64,000 nucleotides of DNA. Source: Pseudomonas putida W15Oct28 (GTDB taxonomy: Bacteria; Pseudomonadota; Gammaproteobacteria; Pseudomonadales; Pseudomonadaceae). Location of the stretch: positions 1-64,000 of the forward strand of contig NZ_JENB01000022.1 of NCBI RefSeq assembly GCF_000708715.2, written 5' to 3'. Positions 8,825-17,282 of the stretch are shown here, piece by piece (position 1 is the first letter of the stretch; each line of letters starts with the position of its first letter). The notes beneath the pieces are model-generated. The model saw only the letters and a list, made by a program, of their open reading frames with translations. It was not told the DNA's origin and made no database searches. Both the position numbers and the translations under genes were made by a program.

Positions 8825-9782
8825 TGCGCAAGCCCAGGCTCTCGGGGTGCGGCTGCAGGTAGGCTTGCTGCTGCAGGTAGGGGTCGGGGTGCTTGCGCAA
8901 ATGGTGCTTGAGCAGGGTCAGCGGCACCACCAGCGGCACCTCGCCTTGCTGGTACTGGCTGATGATTGTCTGCAACTCGGCTTTGTCCTGTTGCGTCAGG
9001 CTGTCCTTGAAATAGCCGCAGAGGTGCTGCAGCACATTGCAGTGGGTGCCGCGGCTGGCACAGCGGCTCAGGGCCTGCATCAGCTGGCTGAAGTAGCGTG
9101 GGCCAATGCTGTGTGGGTCGTCATCCTTGCTCATGCTGCCGAGCAGGCGGCCCAAGGTGCGGTAGGCCTGCGGGTTGTTGGCCATCACCAGGTATTTGTA
9201 ACGCGAATGAAAGCGCACCAGGCTGCCACGGCTAAGGCCCTCGGCGAGCAGGCGCTGCCAGTCGGCGTAGGCATACACGCGGCTGATGAAGTTCTCGCGC
9301 AGTACGGGGTCATGCAGGCGGCCTTCTTCCTCCACTGGCAGGTCCTGGCGTTGCGCGCAGAAGGCCTGGGCGTACACGCCGCGCCCTCCCTGGAAGGCCG
9401 GGTGGCCGTTGTCCTGATACACCTTGACCCGCTCCAGGCCACAGGAGGGCGATTTCTGCATGAAGATATAGCCGCAGATATCGTCGAGCTCGGCGGCCAT
9501 TTGCTCGCCATAGCTGCGTAGCGGGCCGGTCAGGTCCATGTCAGGGTTGCGGGTACCGACCACTTCCGGTCGTTCGGGATTGCCCACCAGGCGGATCGGG
9601 TCACGCGGTACGCCCAGGCCGATGGCGACTTCCGGGCACACCGGCAGCCAATCGAAGTGAGCATCCAGTTGCGTACGGCACAGGTCTGAGGCCTTGTGGC
9701 CGCCGTTGTAACGCACGCTGTGCCCGGTCAGGCAGGCGCTGATGGCAATACGCGGCTTGCTGTGGGCTGAGGGGTCGTGCAT
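8814..9782 (-). CDS. DUF523/DUF1722 domain protein
   Basis: A 322-residue protein of unknown biochemical role. The N-terminal DUF523 half contains ISACLTGHSVRYNGGHK and further cysteines (LPVCPE, KSPSCG) that could bind a metal or cluster. The C-terminal half is the DUF1722 helical domain (about residues 190-310). The start at 9782 follows GGAGGCAGCC; an upstream in-frame ATG at 9812 lies inside the operator and is unlikely. It is the first gene of the phrB operon, overlaps the regulator by 11 bases, and is probably light-induced and linked to photodamage repair, a role inferred only from context. Confidence 0.88.
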   Translation of the reverse strand: MHDPSAHSKPRIAISACLTGHSVRYNGGHKASDLCRTQLDAHFDWLPVCPEVAIGLGVPRDPIRLVGNPERPEVVGTRNPDMDLTGPLRSYGEQMAAELDDICGYIFMQKSPSCGLERVKVYQDNGHPAFQGGRGVYAQAFCAQRQDLPVEEEGRLHDPVLRENFISRVYAYADWQRLLAEGLSRGSLVRFHSRYKYLVMANNPQAYRTLGRLLGSMSKDDDPHSIGPRYFSQLMQALSRCASRGTHCNVLQHLCGYFKDSLTQQDKAELQTIISQYQQGEVPLVVPLTLLKHHLRKHPDPYLQQQAYLQPHPESLGLRNAV

Positions 9783-9800
9783 GGCTGCCTCCGGTAAACC

Positions 9801-9824
9801 TGTACGAAGCAAAAATATTGTACA
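9801..9824. promoter_or_regulatory. PplR1/LitR operator in front of the phrB operon
   Basis: TGTACG (9801-9806), exactly 12 bases, then TGTACA (9819-9824). This fits the published P. putida PplR1 direct repeat T(G/A)TACA-N12-TGTA(C/T)A as I remember it, with one mismatch in the left half. It lies 18 bases upstream of the DUF523 gene start on the minus strand and probably overlaps the promoter, as a repressor site should. Confidence 0.7.
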
Positions 9825-9882
9825 AGTTTATTCCAGCACAGCCCGGACGTTATGCAAACTAGAATTTGTGTATGGCGCTACA

Positions 9883-10869
9883 TCACTCCAAGTGTTCGAG
9901 CAGTCGCCGCGCCGCTTCCTGGCCGCTGAGCCAAGCGCCTTCGACCCGCCCGGACAGGCACCAGTCCCCGCAGGCGTACAAGCCTTGGTCGGCATCGGCC
10001 AGTGCGCCCCACTCATGATTGCTGCTGGGGCGCGCATAGAGCCAGCGGTGGGCCAGGGCGAAGGTGGGCGCTGGAACCACGCAGCCGACCAGCTCGGCGA
10101 ATTCGCCCCACAGCTGTTCGATCACTCCTTCCTTGGGCAGGTCGATGTGCTGCCGGCTCCAGTCAGAGGTGGCGTGCAGCACCCAGGTATCGAGTTGCTC
10201 GTCGCGGCCGGGCTTGCTGCGGTTGCGGGCCAGCCAGTCAAGCGGGTTGTCCTGCACGAAGCAGCCTTGCATCGGGGTGTCCAGAGGTGCCTGGAAGGCC
10301 AGGGCGACCGCCCAGACAGGTTCCATTTGCACACCCGCAGCCACAGCGGCCAGTTTCGGGGTGGAGGCCAGCAGTGGCGTGGCCTGCGGTGCCGGCACGG
10401 CGATCACCACGCGGCTGTAGGGGCCATGGCTGCAGCCTTCGGTGTCTTGCAGGTGCCAGTACTGCTTGCCGCGGAACACCTCGGCGATGCGGCAGCCGAA
10501 GTTCACCGTCACATCCTTGAGCAGGCCACGGGTGATGGCGCTCATGCGCGGCACGCCCACCCAGCGCGTCTGTTCGTCAGGGGAGGGAGTGAGCTCGCCA
10601 TCACGGTAGTTGTACAGCTGTGGCTTCCACTGCTCGGCCCAGCCGGCGGCAACCCACTGTTGCACCTGCTCGACGAAGCGCCGGTCACGTGCAGTGAAGT
10701 ACTGGGCACCGAGGTCCAGCGCGCCGGCCTCGCTGCGTTTGCTGGCCATGCGCCCGCCACTGCCGTGGCCTTTGTCGAACAGATGCACGGATTGCCCGGC
10801 CTTTTGCAAGGCCTGGGCGGCTGACAAGCCGGCGATACCGGCCCCGATGATGGCAATAGGTACTGTCAT
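9883..10869 (-). CDS. FAD-dependent oxidoreductase, renalase-like
   Basis: The 328-residue flavoprotein has an N-terminal dinucleotide-binding motif (IAIIGAGIAGLSAAQAL, residues 5-21), the second FAD segment GHGSGGRMASKR and the family block LDLGAQYFTARDRRF. A C-terminal FAD closing segment reads GLYACGDWCLSGRVEGAWLSGQEAARRLL. The layout fits bacterial renalase, which oxidises off-pathway dihydro isomers of NAD(P)H; a generic amine oxidase annotation is also common. Its promoter carries a PplR-type operator at 10920-10943, so it is probably light-responsive and independent of the phrB operon. Confidence 0.8.
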   Translation of the reverse strand: MTVPIAIIGAGIAGLSAAQALQKAGQSVHLFDKGHGSGGRMASKRSEAGALDLGAQYFTARDRRFVEQVQQWVAAGWAEQWKPQLYNYRDGELTPSPDEQTRWVGVPRMSAITRGLLKDVTVNFGCRIAEVFRGKQYWHLQDTEGCSHGPYSRVVIAVPAPQATPLLASTPKLAAVAAGVQMEPVWAVALAFQAPLDTPMQGCFVQDNPLDWLARNRSKPGRDEQLDTWVLHATSDWSRQHIDLPKEGVIEQLWGEFAELVGCVVPAPTFALAHRWLYARPSSNHEWGALADADQGLYACGDWCLSGRVEGAWLSGQEAARRLLEHLE

Positions 10870-10919
10870 GATGGCCTCTTCAAACCTTGCTATGAGCAGA
10901 CTACGCTGTCAGGCAAACC

Positions 10920-10943
10920 TGTACAATGCAGAAATCCTGTATA
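10920..10943. promoter_or_regulatory. PplR1/LitR operator between the renalase-like and epimerase genes
   Basis: TGTACA (10920-10925), exactly 12 bases, TGTATA (10938-10943): a full match to T(G/A)TACA-N12-TGTA(C/T)A. It sits 51 bases upstream of the renalase-like gene (minus strand). It could also influence the divergent gene starting at 11057. Confidence 0.75.
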
Positions 10944-11056
10944 AGGTTATTCCGCTTTGGCGGGCAGGTTGGCCTATGTTTATCCGAGAGCGTCGGGTCA
11001 AAAAAGTGCCTTGATGTTAAAAATAGACCACCGCCGCACTCTGCGAGGACACAGCC

Positions 11057-11962
11057 ATGCATATATTGCTGACAGGTGGCACCGGGTTGATTGGCAAGCA
11101 TCTTTGCCAGTACTGGCTTGGCCAGGGGCATCGGCTCACGGTATGGAGCCGGCGACCTGAACAGGTGGCGAAAATATGTGGCAGTGGCGTACGTGGCATC
11201 GCCCGCCTGGAGCAACTGGAGGCGGACGATCACCTTGATGCGGTGGTCAACCTGGCCGGTGCGCCGATTGCCGATCGGCCCTGGACGGCCGCCCGGCGCA
11301 ACCTGCTGTGGGCCAGCCGGGTCACCCTGACCGAGCAATTGCTGACCTGGTTGGGCACCCGTGAGCAGCGCCCGCAGGTGCTGATCTCCGGCTCCGCGGT
11401 GGGCTGGTACGGTGACGGTGGCGAACGCGAATTGACCGAGGCTTCGCCACCGGTGCGCGAAGACTTTGCCAGCCAGTTGTGCATTGCCTGGGAAGAGACG
11501 GCCCAGCGCTCCCAGGCACAGGGTATCCGCGTGGTGCTGGTGCGCACCGGGCTGGTGCTGGCCAGCGATGGCGGCTTTTTGTCACGCCTGCGCGTGCCCT
11601 TCAAGCTGGGGCTGGGCGGGCCGTTGGGCGATGGGCGGCAGTGGATGCCGTGGGTCCATATAGACGACCAGGTCGCCCTGATTGATTTTCTCTTGCAGCA
11701 CAAGGATGCCAGCGGTCCTTATAATGCCTGCGCCCCGGAGCCGGTGCGTAACCGCGAGTTCGCCAGGCGCCTGGGCCGGGCCCTGCATCGGCCGGCGCTG
11801 CTGCCGGTGCCGGCATTGCTGCTCAAGGCTGGCCTTGGCGAGATGTCGACCTTGCTGCTGGGCGGCCAGCGGGCGCGCCCGGTACGCTTGCTGGCGGCTG
11901 GCTTCACCTTCCGCTTCAACGATCTGCAATCGGCCCTGGACAACCTGTCCAGCCGCCTCTGA
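11057..11962 (+). CDS. TIGR01777 family NAD(P)-binding epimerase-like protein (SDR39U1 type)
   Basis: An extended SDR of 301 residues. The N-terminus MHILLTGGTGLIGKHLCQYWL is the nucleotide-binding motif, NLAGAPIADRPW is the family-specific block, and SGSAVGWYGDGG carries the active-site tyrosine region. The C-terminal DUF1731 segment includes LLGGQRARPVRLLAAGFTFRF. The substrate is unknown for the family. It is transcribed divergently from the renalase-like gene and ends 13 bases before hemH, so the two are probably cotranscribed. Confidence 0.9.
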   Translation: MHILLTGGTGLIGKHLCQYWLGQGHRLTVWSRRPEQVAKICGSGVRGIARLEQLEADDHLDAVVNLAGAPIADRPWTAARRNLLWASRVTLTEQLLTWLGTREQRPQVLISGSAVGWYGDGGERELTEASPPVREDFASQLCIAWEETAQRSQAQGIRVVLVRTGLVLASDGGFLSRLRVPFKLGLGGPLGDGRQWMPWVHIDDQVALIDFLLQHKDASGPYNACAPEPVRNREFARRLGRALHRPALLPVPALLLKAGLGEMSTLLLGGQRARPVRLLAAGFTFRFNDLQSALDNLSSRL

Positions 11963-11975
11963 CATAGGACGCTGC

Positions 11976-12989
11976 ATGACCGATCACGCCCTGCTGCTGG
12001 TCAACCTGGGTTCCCCGGCCTCCACCTCGGTGGCCGATGTGCGCCGCTACCTCAACCAGTTCCTCATGGACCCGTACGTGATCGACCTGCCCTGGCCGGT
12101 GCGGCGCTTGCTGGTGTCGCTGATCCTGGTCAAGCGCCCGGAGCAGTCGGCGCATGCCTATGGTTCGATCTGGTGGGAGGAGGGCTCGCCGCTGGTGGTG
12201 CTGACCCGCCGTCTACAGGCAGCAATGGTCGAGCACTGGCCCCATGGCCCGGTGGAGATTGCCATGCGCTATGGCCAGCCAGCCTTGCCTGAAGTGCTGG
12301 AACGCCTGGCGGCCCAGGGTGTACGCAAGGTGACCTTGGCGCCGCTTTATCCACAGTTCGCCGACAGCACGGTGACCACTGTGATCGAGCTGGCAAAACA
12401 GACAATCAGCGAGCGCCAGTTGCCGTTGCAGATGCGCGTGTTGCAGCCGTTCTACGAGCACCCTGACTACATCGAGGCGCTGGTTGCCAGCGCCCGGCCG
12501 TACCTGGAGCAGGATTACGATCACCTGCTGCTGAGCTTCCATGGTCTGCCGGAACGGCACCTGAAAAAGCTGGACCCGACCGGCAAGCACGACTTCCAGG
12601 CCGCTGACTGCTGCAAGGACGCCAGCGCCGAGATGCGCGCGGTGTGCTATCGCGGGCAGTGCCTGGCCACGGCCAGGGCCTTTGCGCAGAAAATGGGCAT
12701 ACCGGACGGCAAGTGGTCGGTGTCGTTCCAGTCGCGGTTGGGGCGGGCCAAGTGGATCGAGCCCTATACCGAGGCGCGGTTGGACGAGCTGGGCAAGGCA
12801 GGCGTGAAAAAGCTGCTGGTGATGTGCCCGGCGTTTGTGGCCGATTGCATCGAGACGCTGGAAGAGATCGGCATGCGTGGCAGCGAACAGTTTGTCGAGG
12901 CCGGCGGGCGGGAGCTGGTGCTTGTGCCGTGCCTGAATGATCACCCGGAGTGGGTGAGGGTGCTGGCCGGGATGTGCGAAAGGGCCTGA
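11976..12989 (+). CDS. hemH: Ferrochelatase
   Basis: Inserts Fe2+ into protoporphyrin IX, the last step of heme synthesis, at the inner face of the membrane. The protein is 337 residues. The N-terminus ALLLVNLGSPAS is characteristic, and the active-site histidine is in LLLSFHGLPERHLKK at about residue 185. The C-terminal ferrochelatase block (LVMCPAFVADCIETLEEI) is intact. The gene follows the TIGR01777 gene closely. Because it lies in a light-associated block and removes the photosensitiser protoporphyrin, light-linked expression would make sense, but no separate operator is seen before it. Confidence 0.97.
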   Translation: MTDHALLLVNLGSPASTSVADVRRYLNQFLMDPYVIDLPWPVRRLLVSLILVKRPEQSAHAYGSIWWEEGSPLVVLTRRLQAAMVEHWPHGPVEIAMRYGQPALPEVLERLAAQGVRKVTLAPLYPQFADSTVTTVIELAKQTISERQLPLQMRVLQPFYEHPDYIEALVASARPYLEQDYDHLLLSFHGLPERHLKKLDPTGKHDFQAADCCKDASAEMRAVCYRGQCLATARAFAQKMGIPDGKWSVSFQSRLGRAKWIEPYTEARLDELGKAGVKKLLVMCPAFVADCIETLEEIGMRGSEQFVEAGGRELVLVPCLNDHPEWVRVLAGMCERA

Positions 12990-12995
12990 ATAGCT

Positions 12996-13100
12996 GGGGC
13001 CGCTTTGCGGCCCAATCGCGACGCAAGGCCGCTCCTACAGGGGACCGCGATCTACTTGTAGGAGCGGCCTTGTGTCGTGATGGGCTGCGAAGCAGCCCCA
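12996..13100. repeat. REP pair (GGCCGCTTTGCGGCC type)
   Basis: Two units, GGGGCCGCTTTGCGGCCC...AAGGCCGCTCCTACAG and its inverted partner ending GGGCTGCGAAGCAGCCCC, face each other between the convergent hemH and uraA genes. It probably serves as a bidirectional 3'-end structure. Confidence 0.85.
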
Positions 13101-13105
13101 GGATC

Positions 13106-14380
13106 TCAAGGCAGCAGATCATCCTTTGGCTTATGCTTCCAGCCATCATTGCCCGGCAGGATCAGGTTCAGGGCAATTGCCACGATGGCGCACAGGGCGA
13201 TGCCCTTCAGGCCCCAGTCATCCGGGCCGTCACCGCTGCCGATCAGCACGCCGCCGATACCAAACACCAACGTTACCGACACGATCACCAGGTTGCGCGC
13301 TTCGGCCAGGTCGATCTTGTGGCGGATCATGGTGTTCATGCCCACCGCCGCGATCGAGCCGAACAGCAGGCACAGAATGCCGCCCATCACGGGTACCGGG
13401 ATGCTTTGCAGCAGCGCGCCGAACTTGCCGATGAACGCCAGGGTGATGGCGAAGACCGCCGCCCAGGTCATGATCTTCGGGTTGTAGTTCTTGGTCAGCA
13501 TCACCGCGCCAGTCACTTCGGCGTAGGTGGTGTTGGGCGGGCCACCAAACAGGCCCGCGGCAGTGGTAGCCAGGCCGTCACCCAGCAAGGTGCGGTGCAG
13601 GCCAGGCTTTTTCAGGTAGTCACGGCCGGTCACGCTACCGACCGCAATCACCCCGCCGATGTGCTCGATCGCCGGCGCCAGGGCAACCGGGACGATGAAC
13701 AGGATGGCCTGCCAGTTGAATGCTGGTGCAGTGAAATTAGGGATTTCCAGCCACGGTGCGGCGGCGATCTTGGCCGTGTCGACCACGCCAAAAGCAAAGG
13801 CCAGGGCAAAGCCCACCAGCACGCCGGAGATGATCGGTACCAGGCGGAAAATGCCCTTGCCGAACACGGCGACGATCAAGGTGGTCAACAGGGCTGGCAT
13901 GGAGATCAGCATGGCGGTCTTGTACGGCATCAACGCAACGCCGTCCCCACCCTTGCCCATCGCCATGTTGGCGGCAATCGGTGCCATGGCCAGGCCGATG
14001 GAGATGATCACCGGGCCGATCACCACGGGTGGCAGCATGCGGTCGATGAAGCCGGTGCCTTTGATTTTTACCATCAGGCCCATGAAGGTGTACACGAAAC
14101 CAGCAGCCATCACGCCGCCCATGGTCTCTGCCAGGCCGAACTGGCCCTTGGCGAGGATGATCGGGGTGATGAAGGCAAAGCTGGAGGCCAGGAACACAGG
14201 GACCTGGCGGCCGGTGACCAACTGGAACAGCAGGGTGCCGATGCCGGCGGTGAACAGCGCGACGTTCGGGTCGAGGCCGGTGATCAGTGGCATCAGCACC
14301 AACGCGCCGAATGCCACGAAGAGCATCTGCGCGCCCGAAACGACCTGGCGCCAGAGCGGGTCGTTGAAGCCGTCCTGCAT
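13106..14380 (-). CDS. uraA: Uracil:H+ symporter (NCS2 family)
   Basis: A 424-residue inner-membrane transporter importing uracil for the phosphoribosyltransferase encoded just upstream. The sequence is strongly hydrophobic with about 14 predicted membrane segments, and carries NCS2 signatures such as ASSFAFITPIILAKGQ and LFGGPPNTTYAEVTGAV (the latter near residue 285, family signature region). It follows upp by 2 bases on the same strand, forming a upp-uraA salvage operon. Confidence 0.95.
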   Translation of the reverse strand: MQDGFNDPLWRQVVSGAQMLFVAFGALVLMPLITGLDPNVALFTAGIGTLLFQLVTGRQVPVFLASSFAFITPIILAKGQFGLAETMGGVMAAGFVYTFMGLMVKIKGTGFIDRMLPPVVIGPVIISIGLAMAPIAANMAMGKGGDGVALMPYKTAMLISMPALLTTLIVAVFGKGIFRLVPIISGVLVGFALAFAFGVVDTAKIAAAPWLEIPNFTAPAFNWQAILFIVPVALAPAIEHIGGVIAVGSVTGRDYLKKPGLHRTLLGDGLATTAAGLFGGPPNTTYAEVTGAVMLTKNYNPKIMTWAAVFAITLAFIGKFGALLQSIPVPVMGGILCLLFGSIAAVGMNTMIRHKIDLAEARNLVIVSVTLVFGIGGVLIGSGDGPDDWGLKGIALCAIVAIALNLILPGNDGWKHKPKDDLLP

Positions 14381-14382
14381 GG

Positions 14383-15021
14383 TCAGGCGTCCTTTTGCTT
14401 GGTGCCGAAGATCTTGTCACCGGCATCGCCCAGGCCCGGCACGATGTAGCCGTGTTCGTTCAGGCGCTGGTCGATGGAAGCTGTGTAGATCTTCACGTCC
14501 GGGTGGGCTTTTTCCACCGCCTCGATACCTTCGGGTGCTGCGACCAGTACCATCGCGCGGATTTCCTTGCAGCCGGCCTTTTTCAGCAGGTCGATGGTCG
14601 CGACCATCGAGGCGCCGGTGGCCAGCATCGGGTCGATGATCAGGGCCAGGCGCTGGTTGATGTCCGGCGCGAGCTTTTCCAGGTAGGTGTGGGCTTCGAG
14701 GGTTTCCTCGTTGCGGGCAACGCCCACGGCACTGACCTTGGCGCCCGGGATCAGGCTGAGCACGCCGTCGAGCATGCCGATGCCGGCGCGCAGGATGGGC
14801 ACTACGGTAATCTTCTTGCCGGCAATTTTTTCAACTTGCACCTTGCCACACCAGCCATCGATCTCGTAGGTTTCGAGTGGCAGGTCCTGGGTGGCTTCGT
14901 AGGTCAGTAGCGCGCCGACTTCCTGGGCGAGTTCGCGAAAATTCTTGGTGCTGATGTCAGCACGGCGCATGAGGCCGAGCTTGTGGCGGATCAGCGGGTG
15001 GCGGATCTCACGAGTGGGCAT
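14383..15021 (-). CDS. upp: Uracil phosphoribosyltransferase
   Basis: Makes UMP from uracil and PRPP (pyrimidine salvage). The 212-residue length is typical. The PRPP-binding loop is in LALIIDPMLATGASMVATIDLL at about residue 124, and the uracil-binding C-terminus YIVPGLGDAGDKIFGTK is intact. It is the first gene of the upp-uraA operon, whose promoter must lie in 15022-15110, shared divergently with hpt. Confidence 0.97.
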   Translation of the reverse strand: MPTREIRHPLIRHKLGLMRRADISTKNFRELAQEVGALLTYEATQDLPLETYEIDGWCGKVQVEKIAGKKITVVPILRAGIGMLDGVLSLIPGAKVSAVGVARNEETLEAHTYLEKLAPDINQRLALIIDPMLATGASMVATIDLLKKAGCKEIRAMVLVAAPEGIEAVEKAHPDVKIYTASIDQRLNEHGYIVPGLGDAGDKIFGTKQKDA

Positions 15022-15181
15022 AGGGGGCTCCGAAAGGCGGGCAAAAAAACCGCGCTAGATTAATCTATTCAACCTGTGCTGTCGTCTGGTCATTTTGGAC
15101 GTTAGTCCATAAATGCTTGATCTGGGACGAGCGGATGCGTACCTTTGCCCGCTTTTCCAAAATGCACCCCCGGAGAGCGCC

Positions 15182-15739
15182 ATGTCCGCCGATCTCGAGC
15201 ACATCCGTCAAGTCATGCGTGAAGCTGACTGCCTGTACACCGAAGCCGAAGTCGAAGCGGCCATCGCCAACGTCGGCGAGCAGATCTGCAAGGACCTGCA
15301 CGACAAGAACCCGGTGGTGTTCTGCGTGATGAACGGTGGCCTGATCTTCTCGGGCAAACTGCTGACTCACCTGCAGTTCCCGCTGGAAGCCTCTTACCTG
15401 CACGCCACCCGCTACCGTAACCAGACCAGCGGCGGCGAACTGTTCTGGAAGGCCAAGCCGGAAGTGTCGTTCATCGACCGTGACGTGCTGATCGTTGACG
15501 ACATCCTCGACGAAGGCCACACCCTCAGCGCCATCATCGAGTTCTGCAAGCATGCCGGCGCGCGCTCGGTGCACACCGCGGTCCTGATCGACAAGGACCA
15601 CGACCGCAAGGCCAGCCCGGACCTCAAGGCCAACTACGTGGGCCTGCCGTGTATCGACCGCTACATCTTCGGTTACGGCATGGACTACAAAGGCTACTGG
15701 CGCAATGCCAACGGCATTTTCGCCGTCAAGGGGCTGTGA
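15182..15739 (+). CDS. hpt: Hypoxanthine-guanine phosphoribosyltransferase
   Basis: Purine salvage enzyme producing IMP or GMP from PRPP. The 185-residue form starts MSADLEHIRQV; a 23-residue in-frame extension exists but is not conserved-looking. The PRPP motif is VLIVDDILDEGHTLSAIIEF at about residues 103-122. It is transcribed divergently from upp-uraA, so pyrimidine and purine salvage genes share one intergenic region. The next gene starts 2 bases after its stop. Confidence 0.94.
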   Translation: MSADLEHIRQVMREADCLYTEAEVEAAIANVGEQICKDLHDKNPVVFCVMNGGLIFSGKLLTHLQFPLEASYLHATRYRNQTSGGELFWKAKPEVSFIDRDVLIVDDILDEGHTLSAIIEFCKHAGARSVHTAVLIDKDHDRKASPDLKANYVGLPCIDRYIFGYGMDYKGYWRNANGIFAVKGL

Positions 15740-15741
15740 CC

Positions 15742-16215
15742 ATGCGCCAGCCTGCGTTCATCGACCAATCGCTGTTCGCCGGGCTGGCCGAAAAGGCTGC
15801 CGCCAACCCGCGTGGGCGGCAGCACCATACCTTCCATGAGATGGAAGAGCCCTGCCACCGCATGGCGGTCGGGCTGCAGCCGAGTACCTACATTCCGCCG
15901 CACCGCCATTTGAGCGCCGACAAGGCTGAAACCTTGATAGTGCTGAAGGGGCGTTTCGGCCTGCTGATCTTCGATGAGCAGGGCGCCGTCACCGACAAGC
16001 GGGTGCTGCAGGCAGGCGGTGACTGCCTGGGCGTGGACCTGGCACCCGGTACCTACCATGGGCTGGTGGTGCTGGAACCGGACAGCATCCTGTTCGAATG
16101 CAAGGCCGGGCCATACCGGCCGGTGGGCGAGGGCGAACATGCGCACTGGGCGCCGCGTGAGGGCGAGGCGGGTGTGGCCGAATACCAGGCCTGGTTGCTC
16201 GCCCAGTTCGCCTGA
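15742..16215 (+). CDS. WbuC-family cupin protein
   Basis: A 157-residue single cupin. Cupin motif 1 is seen as PPHRHLSADKAETLIVLKGRF (His-x-His and a glutamate, about residues 52-72) and motif 2 as DLAPGTYHGLVVL (about 100-112), so a metal centre is likely. The homologues called WbuC accompany O-antigen genes, but here the context is purine salvage: the gene begins 2 bases after hpt. The function is unknown. Confidence 0.82.
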   Translation: MRQPAFIDQSLFAGLAEKAAANPRGRQHHTFHEMEEPCHRMAVGLQPSTYIPPHRHLSADKAETLIVLKGRFGLLIFDEQGAVTDKRVLQAGGDCLGVDLAPGTYHGLVVLEPDSILFECKAGPYRPVGEGEHAHWAPREGEAGVAEYQAWLLAQFA

Positions 16216-16275
16216 CGGGGTCGGTACAGCCTGGATACACCATGCTAGAGTGCGCCTTCATTCAAGGAGCCTCAC

Positions 16276-16746
16276 ATGCGTGCGATTCTTCCCCTCCTGT
16301 TGGCGGTCAGCCTGCCACTCGCCGCCGCACCGCTGCACAGCCAGTTCCTGCCGCCTGACGACCTGTCCCTGCGCCAGGAAGCGCCGACCGGCCAGCAACT
16401 GCTGCAAGTGACCGACTACTCGGTGGTGGTGGGGGCCCAGCGCCAGTCCGACCAGCAGCCTATCCCGATCACCTCGTCGTTGCAGGTGCGCCTGAAGGGC
16501 AAGCCGTTGAGCAAGGGCGCGACCATCGCCCAGGTATTGCTGACGTTCGACGGTGAAGCGGCCAAGAGCCTGAAGAAGCCTGTGTATGACGAAAAAAGCC
16601 GCACCTTGAGCCTGAATTACCCGGTCAGTGACTACCGGGTAATCATGGACCTGCTGCGCAACGAGACCCTGTACGTGCAGTTTCTCACCTATGGCAACGG
16701 CCACATCTGGGCCGACCTGCACACCGGTACCGTACGTACGCGTTGA
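16276..16746 (+). CDS. Exported hypothetical protein
   Basis: A 156-residue protein with a clear signal peptide (MRAILPLLLAVSLPLAAAPLHS) and a predicted periplasmic body. I recognise no catalytic motif. It follows a good ribosome-binding site (AAGGAGCCTCAC). It stands between a cupin gene and the small PA4642-like gene, all on the plus strand, so it could be part of one transcription unit, though a 60-base gap precedes it. Confidence 0.75.
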   Translation: MRAILPLLLAVSLPLAAAPLHSQFLPPDDLSLRQEAPTGQQLLQVTDYSVVVGAQRQSDQQPIPITSSLQVRLKGKPLSKGATIAQVLLTFDGEAAKSLKKPVYDEKSRTLSLNYPVSDYRVIMDLLRNETLYVQFLTYGNGHIWADLHTGTVRTR

Positions 16747-16814
16747 GGCACGCGGCCTGCGAGGGGTAAACTGCCGGCCTTCGAAATCCCGTGATGGTCC
16801 AGTTGGAGTCGGCA

Positions 16815-17105
16815 ATGCGTAAAGACAAGAAACAGGTAATCGGCGACGAAATCAGCGACGACTACATCAAGTCGTACCTTCAGTTCGAACCGGCCGATGG
16901 CGTGACCTCGTCGTCGCTGCACAAGCTGGTCAAGGCCTACCGTGGGCTGCGCGTCGACGATTTCGAGCGCTTTGTCGGCTTCTTCGTCGAGGCTGGCCTG
17001 GACCTTGATGGCAAGGACGAGCACGGCAAGACCTTCGTCGAGCAAATTGCCGACCAGCGCAATGCACCTGAGTACATCGAGATCATCGACAAGGCCCGCG
17101 GCTGA
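16815..17105 (+). CDS. PA4642-like conserved small protein
   Basis: A 96-residue acidic, soluble protein starting MRKDKKQVIGDEISDDYIKS. A GGAG site precedes the ATG at 16815; the earlier in-frame ATG at 16791 has none. It resembles a Pseudomonas-conserved small protein next to mqo in several species (PA4642 in P. aeruginosa, from memory). Function unknown. The protein looks mostly helical, with paired Asp/Glu and Lys residues and no cysteine. Confidence 0.8.
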   Translation: MRKDKKQVIGDEISDDYIKSYLQFEPADGVTSSSLHKLVKAYRGLRVDDFERFVGFFVEAGLDLDGKDEHGKTFVEQIADQRNAPEYIEIIDKARG

Positions 17106-17120
17106 TCTTAAACCTGTCCC

Positions 17121-17216
17121 GGCCCTTTCGCGGGCTCGCCCGCTCCCACAGGGATAGTGCAGAGCCTGCGGGCAGCGCCGAAGCTGTGGGAGCGGGCAAG
17201 CCCGCGAAGAGGCCGG
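17121..17216. repeat. REP pair (GCGGGCTCGCCCGC type)
   Basis: GGCCCTTTCGCGGGCTCGCCCGCTCCCACAG faces CTGTGGGAGCGGGCAAGCCCGCGAAGAGGCC across a spacer of about 35 bases. It lies between convergent genes, just before a bidirectional terminator. Confidence 0.85.
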
Positions 17217-17240
17217 CACAGGCTGATAGAGATCCAGGCA

Positions 17241-17268
17241 CAAAAAAACGCCCCGAGGGGCGTTTTTT
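17241..17268. terminator. Bidirectional Rho-independent terminator
   Basis: An A-tract, then ACGCCCC-GAG-GGGCGT, then a T-tract. The A-tract on the left and the T-tract on the right let the hairpin terminate both the plus-strand gene ending at 17105 and mqo on the minus strand. Confidence 0.9.
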
Positions 17269-17282
17269 CGTTACCGGGCAGT

